DNA of 64,000 bases, from assembly GCA_910577995.1 (NCBI GenBank), contig CAJTND010000002.1, positions 64,514 through 128,513 on the forward strand. Reading direction: 5' to 3'. The notes below the pieces were generated by a model. That model saw only the letters and a list, made by a program, of their open reading frames with translations, did no database searches and was not told where the DNA came from. The position numbers and the translations under genes were made by a program. How positions within the stretch are numbered: position 1 is the first letter of the stretch; every line of letters starts with the position of its first letter. This stretch comes from an uncultured Christensenella sp. GTDB lineage: Bacteria > Bacillota > Clostridia > Christensenellales > Pumilibacteraceae. Below are positions 42,028 through 49,438 of this stretch, in pieces.

Positions 42028-42708
42028 ATGAGATACGACTGCCTTATCATAGACGACGAAAAACTGCTCGCCGACAGCACGGCGGAATACTTCGGGCTGT
42101 TCGGCGTGAGCGCGGCGGCGGTATACGGCGCGGACGAGTGCCGAGAGTTCCTAAAAGACAACGCCGCGGAGCTGTTGCTGCTCGATATCAATCTCGGCGA
42201 CGGCGACGGCTTTGCGCTTTGCAAGGAGCTTCGCGCCGCGACCGACGCGCCGATACTGTTCATATCCGCGCGGTCGAGCGACGACGATAAGATAATCGCG
42301 CTTAATATCGGCGGCGACGATTACATACAAAAGCCGTACTCGCTCGGCGTGCTTCTCGCCAAGGTCAAAGCCGTGCTCAAACGCTACTCGAGGTCGAGCG
42401 GCGCGGAGTATGACGACGGTCGGCTGTATATCGACGCGGATAAAAAGCTCGTCACCGTCGACGGCGCGTCCGTCAAACTGACCGCGCTCGAATTTCGGCT
42501 GCTGCGCTATCTTGTAGACAACGATGGGAAAGTCGTGTCTAAAAGCGATATATTCAAAAACGTGTGGGAGGACAGGTTCACGGGCGACGGCACGCTCAAC
42601 GTGCATATACGCCGACTGCGCGAGGCGATAGAGCCCGATCCCAACGCGCCCGAGTACATAGTCACGGTATGGGGCGACGGCTATAAGTTTACGGGGAGGA
42701 AGAAATGA
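42028..42708 (+). CDS. OmpR/PhoB-type response regulator
   Basis: 226 residues; GAGGT lies 4 nt before ATG 42028. The receiver domain has the acidic pair DDE (near 9), the phospho-acceptor in LLLLDINLGDGDG and the lysine in DDYIQKPY. The C-terminal winged helix ends NVHIRRLREAIEPDP and TVWGDGYKF, typical of OmpR. It is translationally coupled to the sensor kinase gene (ATGA overlap). Its sites are probably the TTAAG repeats in its own promoter and upstream of the exporter. Confidence 0.95.
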   Translation: MRYDCLIIDDEKLLADSTAEYFGLFGVSAAAVYGADECREFLKDNAAELLLLDINLGDGDGFALCKELRAATDAPILFISARSSDDDKIIALNIGGDDYIQKPYSLGVLLAKVKAVLKRYSRSSGAEYDDGRLYIDADKKLVTVDGASVKLTALEFRLLRYLVDNDGKVVSKSDIFKNVWEDRFTGDGTLNVHIRRLREAIEPDPNAPEYIVTVWGDGYKFTGRKK

Positions 42709-43970
42709 AACGTCGGGCGTTTTTGATAGGGCTTTTGGCGGTATCGCTCGCGGAGATCGTCGCGCTCGTCGTGTTTGCGGCGACCGCGGGCGGTGCGGCG
42801 CAGGACGCAGTGGCGGTAAACGCGGCGTTGCAATCGGTGACGCGCGATATTGATGACATGTCCGCGCACGTAAACGAAACCCGACTCGACTATGTGGTCA
42901 TCGACCGTGACGGCGGCGTTTTGTTCCGCACCAAGAGCGGACTGTCGGAGAGCGTCAACGAGGCGATAACTCATCGCGATACGGTGCTCGATATAGAAAG
43001 GGACGGCGACGTTGTAGCGCGGCTCATAGTATACAACGACTTTGCCGGCTCGTTTGCGGCGCAGAGAACGACGGCTGTCGCGGTGCTCGCCGCGCTTGCC
43101 GCGGTGCAGTGCTGTCTTTGCGCCGGCTATGCGCTGTACCTGTATTTTATAGTGGTCAAGCCGTTCCGAAAGCTGAAGAGCTTTGCCGAGCGCGTCGCCG
43201 TCGGTGAGCTCGATGTGCCGCTCGAAATGGATCGAGCGAATATCTTCGGCGCTTTTACCGAGAGCTTCGACATCATGCGCAGCGAGCTTAAAAAAGCGCG
43301 GCTCGCCGAAGCCAAAGCAAACGCGGACAAAAAGGAGCTTGTCGCAAAGCTCTCGCACGACGTGAGAACGCCCGTCGCGAGCATAAAGGCGGTAGCCGAG
43401 GTCGGGCTCGCAGTAGCGAAAAACAAGAAAGACAAGGATAGCTACTCAAAGATAATAGGCAAGGCGGAACAGATAAATACGCTCGTTACCGACCTGTTCA
43501 ACGCGACGCTCGAGGAGCTTCGGCAGCTTAACGTCGCGCCCGTTTATATGGAGAGCGGGCGCATCGCGGGCATGCTGAAAAACGCCGACTACATGCGCCG
43601 CGCGACTATACCCGAAGTGCCCGAGTGCCTTGTTTATGCCGACGGACTGCGTTTACAGCAGGTGTTCGATAATATCTTCGCCAATTCGTACAAGTACGCG
43701 GGCACGGATATAACGGTCGAGATCAAGCCGACGGACGGCGCGCTCGCCGTGGTCGTAGAGGACAGCGGCGGCGGCGTCGCGGCGGACGAACTGCCGACGC
43801 TCAAAGAGAAGTTTCGGCGCGGGAGCAATGCCGTCGGTATAGACGGCGCCGGACTCGGGCTGTATATATCCGAGCGTTTCATGTCGGAGATGAACGGCGA
43901 TCTTATCGTGGAGAACGGCGAACGCGGACTGCGCGTCACCGTCGCCGTCGCGCTCGACGCGGAAAATTAA
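42705..43970 (+). CDS. Membrane sensor histidine kinase
   Basis: 421 residues; GGGGAGGAAG precedes the ATG. Helix 1 (about 6-28), an extracytoplasmic sensor of ~95 residues, helix 2 (about 122-147), then a HAMP-like region. The HisKA motif is SHDVRTP (His near 220). The ATPase has the N-box NIFANSYKYA, G1 DSGGGV and GAGLGLYI. It phosphorylates the adjacent regulator. The neighbouring exporter suggests it senses a membrane-active compound, as in other kinase-exporter pairs, but no ligand can be named. Confidence 0.93.
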   Translation: MKRRAFLIGLLAVSLAEIVALVVFAATAGGAAQDAVAVNAALQSVTRDIDDMSAHVNETRLDYVVIDRDGGVLFRTKSGLSESVNEAITHRDTVLDIERDGDVVARLIVYNDFAGSFAAQRTTAVAVLAALAAVQCCLCAGYALYLYFIVVKPFRKLKSFAERVAVGELDVPLEMDRANIFGAFTESFDIMRSELKKARLAEAKANADKKELVAKLSHDVRTPVASIKAVAEVGLAVAKNKKDKDSYSKIIGKAEQINTLVTDLFNATLEELRQLNVAPVYMESGRIAGMLKNADYMRRATIPEVPECLVYADGLRLQQVFDNIFANSYKYAGTDITVEIKPTDGALAVVVEDSGGGVAADELPTLKEKFRRGSNAVGIDGAGLGLYISERFMSEMNGDLIVENGERGLRVTVAVALDAEN

Positions 43971-44021
43971 GGAATATTTAAGAAATCGTTAAAGCTATTT
44001 AAGGTCGCCGAGGAGTATAAT
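43967..44021 (+). promoter_or_regulatory. ABC exporter promoter with four TTAA(A/G)G direct repeats
   Basis: TTAAGGAATAT (43967), TTAAGAAATCG (43978), TTAAAGCTAT (43989) and TTAAGG (43999) are spaced 11, 11 and 10 bp, one helical turn each. TATAAT (44016-44021) has no recognisable -35; repeats occupy that region. This is typical of promoters that need an OmpR-family activator. Confidence 0.65.
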
Positions 44022-44048
44022 AGGCGGGTAAACAAGGAGGCGGCAATC

Positions 44049-44810
44049 ATGCAAAAAGAAATATTGCTCAAAACCGAAAAGCTGTGCAAGACCTTTTCGA
44101 GCGGCGGAGTACAGCAGCACGTACTGCGCAATATCGACCTCGAGCTGTACCGCGGCGATTTTACCGTCATCATGGGCGCGAGCGGCGCGGGCAAGTCGAC
44201 GCTGCTTTACGCATTGTCGGGCATGGATACGCCCAACCTCGGCACGATAACGTTCGGCGGCAAAGAGATATCCGCGCTGTCGCAGGACGGCTTGGCGGTG
44301 TTCCGCCGCGAGCATTGCGGGTTCGTTTTTCAACAGATATATTTGATCGACGGCATGTCGGTGACGGATAACGTTCTGTCCGCGGGGCTGCTTGTGCAAA
44401 AGGACAGAAAGGCGCTCGTGCAAAAAGCCAAGGAGCTTTTCGCGGCGGTGGATATTTCCGAAGAAACGCAAAAGAAATTCCCGACGCAGATATCGGGCGG
44501 CGAGGCTCAGCGCGTCGGCATAGTGCGCGCGCTGATCAATTCGCCCGAGATACTGTTCGCCGACGAGCCGACGGGCGCGCTCAACAGCAAGACCGGTCTG
44601 GACGTGCTCGACGTATTGACGCGGTTCAACGAGCAGGGACAGAGCGTCGTCATGGTCACGCACGACGTGCGCTCGGCGCGGCGCGGCAACCGCATACTGT
44701 ATCTTAAAGACGGCGCGGTGCTCGGAGAGTGCGAGCTCGGCAAGTACGTAAGCGGCGATGCGGCGCGGCACGAAAAGCTTTCGGCGTTCCTCAAAAGCAT
44801 GGGGTGGTGA
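44049..44810 (+). CDS. ABC transporter ATPase (MacB/LolD type)
   Basis: 253 residues with AAGGAGG before the ATG. Walker A is GASGAGKST (near 43), Q-loop FVFQQIYLI, signature ISGGEAQRVGIVRAL, Walker B ILFADEPTGALN and the switch VTHDVRSA. The LDSKT-like ending of Walker B and overall length match ATPases of type VII (MacB-like) systems. It works with the following two-unit FtsX-type permease. The operon is predicted to be controlled by the upstream two-component system. Confidence 0.94.
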   Translation: MQKEILLKTEKLCKTFSSGGVQQHVLRNIDLELYRGDFTVIMGASGAGKSTLLYALSGMDTPNLGTITFGGKEISALSQDGLAVFRREHCGFVFQQIYLIDGMSVTDNVLSAGLLVQKDRKALVQKAKELFAAVDISEETQKKFPTQISGGEAQRVGIVRALINSPEILFADEPTGALNSKTGLDVLDVLTRFNEQGQSVVMVTHDVRSARRGNRILYLKDGAVLGECELGKYVSGDAARHEKLSAFLKSMGW

Positions 44811-44811
44811 C

Positions 44812-47154
44812 ATGGGCAAGCTGCTTTTGATAGCGCGCGCCAACGTGCGCAAAGCCAAAGGTCAGACCGTCGCTATAATCGTGCTGATACTTCTCGCCGC
44901 GCTCATGCTCGATCTGTGGCTTATGCTCGCGACCGACTACAAAGCGAATTTCGACCGCTATCACGACAAGCTCAATGCCGAGCACGTGACGCTGGTCGTC
45001 GGCGACGACGGCGCGGAGTTTCGCGATACGGTATCGGAAAGGCTGTCGTCGGACGGGCGCGTCGCCGAGTTTACGATAGGCGATTGCATAAGCATGGTCG
45101 GGACGTTCCCGTACAACGGCGGAATGATGAACGGTCAGTTCGTATTCACCGAAAAGGCGGACGCGCTCGAACGGCGTATCGGGCGCGCGGAGATAACCGA
45201 GGACGGCGGCGGAGAGAGCGGCGTATATCTTCCCATGCTGTACGAGTCGGACGATATCGCCGTCGGCAAGTCGGTCGAGATAACCGTCGGCAGCTATGCG
45301 GCGAAGTATACCGTCATAGGCTTTTTCAACAGTATAATGATGGGCTCGCACAACTGCTCGCTCACGCAGATACTCATAACAAAAGACAAGTACGACGAGC
45401 TTGCGGAAAGCGGCGCGGCGATGGTATCGACGCTTTGCTCGATCAGGCTTAACGACAGGTCGGACAACCTCGAATTCGAGGCGGAGTTAAAGCGCGCGGT
45501 CGGCGAGCTTCTGCCCGACGCGTACAAAGCGAGCAACTGCTATGATATCGTCAGTCAGTCGCGGTACATCGCGCAAATGATAACGTCGGGCATAATGAGC
45601 GCGATGGCGTTTTTCGTCCTGCTCATCGCGCTCGTCGTGATAGTTTCCAACATAGTCAACTACATACAGGTAAACATGAAAAACCTCGGCGCGCTCAAAG
45701 CGACGGGATATACGTCGCGTCAGCTCGTCGGCGCGTTCCTGATGCAGTTCCTCGGCGTGACGCTCGTTACCGCTCTGATCGGCGCGGCGGCGGCTTACGC
45801 ACTGTTCCCCGCAGTCAATGCGATGATGATATCGCAAACGGGCATACCTTACGCGATACGGTTTTTGCCGTTGCCGCTCTTCGCGTCGCTCGGCATACTG
45901 TGCGCGACGGTCGCGCTCGCTGTGTGGTTCGCGTCGCGGCGGATAAAAAAGATAGAGCCGATAGTCGCGCTGCGCTCGGGCATAACGACGCACAGCTTTA
46001 AGCGAAACCGCGTTCCGCTCGACAGGGGCAAAGTTCCGCTCGACTTCGCGCTCGCGCTCAAAACGACGCTTTCGGGCATCAAGAACAATATAACGGTCGG
46101 CTTGACTATGGCGGTGCTGTCGCTCGTCGTCGTGTTTTCGGGACTGATGACGGAGAACGTGATCACCGACATGACGCCGTTCCTCGATCTTATCGTCGGC
46201 GAAACCTCGGATAGCTGTATCAATGTAAACGTCGATGAGGAGGACGCGTTCCTTGCCGCGCTCGATGCGGACGCGCGCGTCGAAAAAGCGTATCTGTACA
46301 ACTCGATAAACCTTTCGCACGTCGGCGGCGCGGAGCTGATGGCGACGCTCGGCGACGAGTTCTCCGAGGCAAACAATCAGAAAGTCGTGTATAAAGGCAG
46401 GTTTCCCAAATACGCCAACGAGATAGCGTTAGCGGCGAAATACGCCAAAGAAAACGGGTTTGCCGTCGGCAACGAGATAGAGATAGCTTTCGGCGGGAAT
46501 ACTGCGATGTATCTTATTTGCGGGCTTACGCAGATAACCAACAACCTCGGCAGAGACTGTCTGCTTACGCGCGAGGGTTTCGAGCGGCTGGGCGCGCTGA
46601 CAAATGCGAGCTACTATATCGACCTCGTCGACGGCACGGATATCGACGCGTTCAATGCGGAGATGAAAGAGCGGTTCTTCGGCAGCGTCAATGTAACGAT
46701 AAACGTCGGCGCAACGGTAGAGGGCGCGGCGTCGGTATACGTTTCGCTTATGACGGTGATAGTTGTAGCTATACTCGTGCTGTCGGCGGTAGTCGTCGCG
46801 TTCGTGCTGTATCTGCTCGTCCGTACGCTGCTAAACAACAAGAAACGCGATTACGGCGTGTTAAAGGCGATAGGCTTTACCACGGGACGGCTGATATTGC
46901 AGACGGCGCTTTCCTTCATGCCGGCGATGATACTGTCGACGGTCGTCGGACTCGCGCTGTCGTGCCTAATAATCAACCCGTTGACCGCGCTGTTTTTGAG
47001 CGGCATAGGTATAGTCAAATGCACGTTTGCCGTGCCGATAGGCTTTACCGCCGTCGGCGGCGCGGCGCTCGTCGCGCTGTCCTTCGCGCTTACCTGTCTG
47101 TTGTCGCTGCGCATAAAACGCATCGCGCCGCGCGATCTTTTGTCGGGCGAATAA
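44812..47154 (+). CDS. ABC transporter permease with two FtsX/MacB-type units
   Basis: 780 residues starting 2 nt after the ATPase gene. There are about eight membrane helices in a duplicated plan: one helix (near 15-37), a ~200-residue outside domain, three helices (about 260-390), then again one helix (near 430), an outside domain and three helices. RRIKKIEPIVALRSG and the terminal RIKRIAPRDLLSGE are the coupling segments typical of FtsX permeases. Such mechanotransmitting transporters handle antimicrobial peptides, lipoproteins or cell-wall signals. The two ectodomains make it unlike BceB, which has only one. Confidence 0.88.
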   Translation: MGKLLLIARANVRKAKGQTVAIIVLILLAALMLDLWLMLATDYKANFDRYHDKLNAEHVTLVVGDDGAEFRDTVSERLSSDGRVAEFTIGDCISMVGTFPYNGGMMNGQFVFTEKADALERRIGRAEITEDGGGESGVYLPMLYESDDIAVGKSVEITVGSYAAKYTVIGFFNSIMMGSHNCSLTQILITKDKYDELAESGAAMVSTLCSIRLNDRSDNLEFEAELKRAVGELLPDAYKASNCYDIVSQSRYIAQMITSGIMSAMAFFVLLIALVVIVSNIVNYIQVNMKNLGALKATGYTSRQLVGAFLMQFLGVTLVTALIGAAAAYALFPAVNAMMISQTGIPYAIRFLPLPLFASLGILCATVALAVWFASRRIKKIEPIVALRSGITTHSFKRNRVPLDRGKVPLDFALALKTTLSGIKNNITVGLTMAVLSLVVVFSGLMTENVITDMTPFLDLIVGETSDSCINVNVDEEDAFLAALDADARVEKAYLYNSINLSHVGGAELMATLGDEFSEANNQKVVYKGRFPKYANEIALAAKYAKENGFAVGNEIEIAFGGNTAMYLICGLTQITNNLGRDCLLTREGFERLGALTNASYYIDLVDGTDIDAFNAEMKERFFGSVNVTINVGATVEGAASVYVSLMTVIVVAILVLSAVVVAFVLYLLVRTLLNNKKRDYGVLKAIGFTTGRLILQTALSFMPAMILSTVVGLALSCLIINPLTALFLSGIGIVKCTFAVPIGFTAVGGAALVALSFALTCLLSLRIKRIAPRDLLSGE

Positions 47155-47184
47155 ACACGCTTATTACAAACCGCCGCAAAACAC

Positions 47185-47213
47185 TTGCTTTTTTGCGCTT
47201 GCGGGAGTATAAT
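47185..47213 (+). promoter_or_regulatory. Promoter of the SRP RNA
   Basis: TTGCTT (47185-47190), 17 bp, TATAAT (47208-47213), placing transcription start at about 47218-47220. Confidence 0.8.
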
Positions 47214-47217
47214 ATCC

Positions 47218-47488
47218 GTACTGCGCTAGACGGAGAGGCAGCGGCACTCTGTGACCTACAACCCGCTACAGTAGGGTCGAACACCGCCCCCGGTCTGCGT
47301 ATGGAAGGTCCGTTGCCGTTAGGTGGCGTTGATGTTAAGGTCTTGTGCAACGTCTGCTTGTGAACCGTGTCAGGGCTTGACGGCAGCAGCACTAAGCAAG
47401 ATGTGGCGTGTGCCACAAGGTAGCTTTAACGGAGTTAACCGACGGAAGAACGCTTCGGTGCGTATTATCAAAGGCGGCGCGCAGTATT
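47218..47488 (+). ncRNA. ffs: Signal recognition particle RNA, large (Firmicute) type
   Basis: A ~270-nt RNA. The conserved domain IV core GTGTCAGG ... GCAGCAGCACTAAGC lies at about 47368-47397. The 5' end GTACTGCGC (47218-47226) pairs with GCGCAGTAT (47479-47487), closing helix 5 as in Bacillus scRNA. The apical loop of the M-domain hairpin reads GCT-TGAC-GGC instead of the common GGAA-capped form. It scaffolds Ffh for membrane targeting. The exact Alu-domain fold was not worked out. No protein-coding frame is conserved here. Confidence 0.87.
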
Positions 47489-47489
47489 C

Positions 47490-47528
47490 AAAAGCCGACG
47501 AACGGTATCGCTCGTCGGCTTTTGTTTT
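47490..47528. terminator. Bidirectional terminator of SRP RNA and the Ser/Thr kinase gene
   Basis: A perfect 12-bp stem (47490-47501 with 47512-47523, beginning AAAA and ending TTTT) with a 10-nt loop, then GTTTT. It also faces the convergent kinase gene, which stops at 47540. Confidence 0.9.
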
Positions 47529-47539
47529 GGAGTATTTTA

Positions 47540-48586
47540 TCAGTCTTTTTGCCGGGTGCGCGGTATGGTCGCCGAGCCCGTGCCCGTGTGTATGTGCGTC
47601 ATCGGCATGAACTCGCCGTAAAACATCTGTTGGAACGCGCCGATGTTGGAATAGCGGTCTTTGGGATTGACGGCGAGCGCTTTTAGGAGAGTCTTTTCGC
47701 GTACCGGCTGTATCCGCACGTTGAGCGCGGAGGGCGGAACGATAGTATCGCGTTTATAGCGTTCGTTAGCCTCGGGCGGCGGTTTGCCGACAAGACAGGT
47801 GTATATGGTCGCGCCTATCTCGTATATATCCGTCCACGGACCTTGGACCGTGCTCTGCGAGTACAGCTCGATAGGCGAGTAGCCTTTTTTGAGCACGAAG
47901 AACGGTTTGTCGATGTGATGGGTGTATATCGACGCCGCGCCGAAGTCGATAAGCTTGATAGTGCGGTTGTTGACTATCTGGATGTTCTCGGGCGAAATAT
48001 CTTTGTGGATTATCCCGTGCTGATGCAAGAGCAGCAGCGTTTGCAGGACGGGGCGCATGATATTGAGCGTTTCGTTGAGCTGCAATCTTTCGCCTCTGCC
48101 GTTGATAAAACGGTGCAGGCTCATGCCGTCGAGGAATTCCATCACTATGTAGGCTGTGTTGTTGGTCAGGAAAAAATCGTAAATACTGACTATGCCTTCC
48201 ATGTGCTTGATGGAGGTCAGCACCTTGGCTTCCTGTATGAACGCCGTCAGCCAATAGTTGAATATCTTTGCGTTTTGCGCGTCGGTAACGTCGACGGCGC
48301 ACGAGCGCGGGATGCGTTTCGTATAGCCTTTGGGGAAGAATTCCTTGATGGCGACGCGAAGTCCGGTGCGCATGTCGTAAGCCTTGTAAGTAATGCCGAA
48401 ACCGCCTCTGCCGAGCGGCGTGCCGATAAGATATCTGCCTCCGAGCAGGGTGCGCAACGGCAATGCCGACGGCGACGTTACGTCGTCCGCGGCGCGTTTG
48501 TAGCATGTCCTGCATACTCCGGTGCGCGGGTCGAGCGTTCCGAAGCAGTGCAGGCATATTTGTCTTACGTCCCTCGTGTCAGCCAT
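47540..48586 (-). CDS. Ser/Thr protein kinase with an N-terminal zinc ribbon
   Basis: 348 residues from ATG 48586, chosen over an upstream in-frame start because the promoter lies between them. Residues ~10-27 form a CxxC...CxxC zinc ribbon (CLHCFG, CRTC). The Hanks-type kinase domain has the glycine loop LGRGGFGITY, VAIKEF (catalytic Lys), HKDISPENI (HRD variant with D and N kept) and DFGAA. There is no membrane helix or PASTA domain, unlike PrkC, so it is a soluble kinase. No cognate phosphatase is adjacent. The leader is about 4 nt with no ribosome site. Confidence 0.9.
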   Translation of the reverse strand: MADTRDVRQICLHCFGTLDPRTGVCRTCYKRAADDVTSPSALPLRTLLGGRYLIGTPLGRGGFGITYKAYDMRTGLRVAIKEFFPKGYTKRIPRSCAVDVTDAQNAKIFNYWLTAFIQEAKVLTSIKHMEGIVSIYDFFLTNNTAYIVMEFLDGMSLHRFINGRGERLQLNETLNIMRPVLQTLLLLHQHGIIHKDISPENIQIVNNRTIKLIDFGAASIYTHHIDKPFFVLKKGYSPIELYSQSTVQGPWTDIYEIGATIYTCLVGKPPPEANERYKRDTIVPPSALNVRIQPVREKTLLKALAVNPKDRYSNIGAFQQMFYGEFMPMTHIHTGTGSATIPRTRQKD

Positions 48587-48596
48587 GATTTGATTT

Positions 48597-48625
48597 ATTA
48601 TACCGCTTTCGGCGCGTTTTGTCAA
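48597..48625 (-). promoter_or_regulatory. Consensus promoter of the kinase gene, very short leader
   Basis: On the minus strand TTGACA (48625-48620), 17 bp, TATAAT (48602-48597), then 10 nt to the ATG. Confidence 0.85.
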
Positions 48626-48713
48626 TAGCTTTTTTTGTATTTTCGGTCGACTTTACGGCGCGCCGCGCGCGAGAATATTTATCGCCGCGGCGCGGCTTAC
48701 GGTGCAAAATCGA

Positions 48714-48742
48714 TTGACCGAAAAGGCGAGATATGTTATAAT
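48714..48742 (+). promoter_or_regulatory. Promoter giving a leaderless hemolysin III transcript
   Basis: TTGACC (48714-48719), 17 bp, TATAAT (48737-48742). The ATG at 48749 begins 7 nt after the -10 box. Confidence 0.85.
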
Positions 48743-48748
48743 TCGGTC

Positions 48749-49429
48749 ATGAGTAGATCCAAGGTAGTTCAGGCGCAAATAGCGTACAGCAAACCGGAAG
48801 AACTCACAAACGTCATTACGCATGCCATAGGCGCGGCTCTGGGGTTTGTAGGGCTGATTTTTTTGATGCTCAAAACAGTTTCGCTCGGCATGTCCGCGCT
48901 CGGCGTCGTCGCCGTGTTCATTTACGGCTTGTCCGTTACCGTGATGTGTACCGTGAGCGCGCTCTACCACGCGATGCGCTACGGGTCTACTGCGCGTGCG
49001 GTGTTCCGCAGACTCGACCATTGCACCATAGCGGTGCTTATATTCGGGACCTATGCGCCGGTCATGCTGATAGGCTTTTCGGGCGGGACTGCCGCAGACG
49101 CGATATGGGGCTACGTCCTGTTTTCGGTCGTTGCAGTAACAGCCGTGCTCACGGTCGTGTTCAACGCGATCAACGTGACCAAGTTCAAGGTGTTCAGCCT
49201 CGTGGCTTACGTGATCATGGGCTGGGCGTGCATTGTCCGTATCGACCGTATCGCCGTGCTCTGCGGTTGGGGCTGTTTTTGGTTCTTGCTCGGCGGCGGG
49301 GTTGTATACTCGCTCGGCATAATCTTTTACGCTATCAAGAAGATACCGTTCAACCATGCGATCTGGCATCTGTTCGTGCTCGGCGGCGCGGCGATGCACT
49401 TCGTCAGCATATATTCATACTTGCTCTAA
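48749..49429 (+). CDS. Hemolysin III family membrane protein (YqfA-like)
   Basis: 226 residues, seven membrane helices. Family motifs are EELTNVITHAIGAALG, SALYHAM (metal-binding Ser/His), RRLDHCTIAVLIFGTYAP and the C-terminal HAIWHLFVLGGAAMHF, giving the conserved histidines of the PAQR/HlyIII superfamily. It is probably an integral-membrane metal-dependent protein of uncertain activity; the hemolysin name is historical. Its start codon coincides with the predicted transcription start. ileS follows 9 nt after the stop. Confidence 0.92.
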   Translation: MSRSKVVQAQIAYSKPEELTNVITHAIGAALGFVGLIFLMLKTVSLGMSALGVVAVFIYGLSVTVMCTVSALYHAMRYGSTARAVFRRLDHCTIAVLIFGTYAPVMLIGFSGGTAADAIWGYVLFSVVAVTAVLTVVFNAINVTKFKVFSLVAYVIMGWACIVRIDRIAVLCGWGCFWFLLGGGVVYSLGIIFYAIKKIPFNHAIWHLFVLGGAAMHFVSIYSYLL

Positions 49430-49438
49430 GGAGATACC

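Noticed and set aside
49400..49438. T-box leader for the tRNA synthetase genes (ileS, lysS, serS)
   Set aside because: The gaps upstream of ileS (9 nt) and lysS (22 nt) and the serS leader (~23 nt) are far too short.
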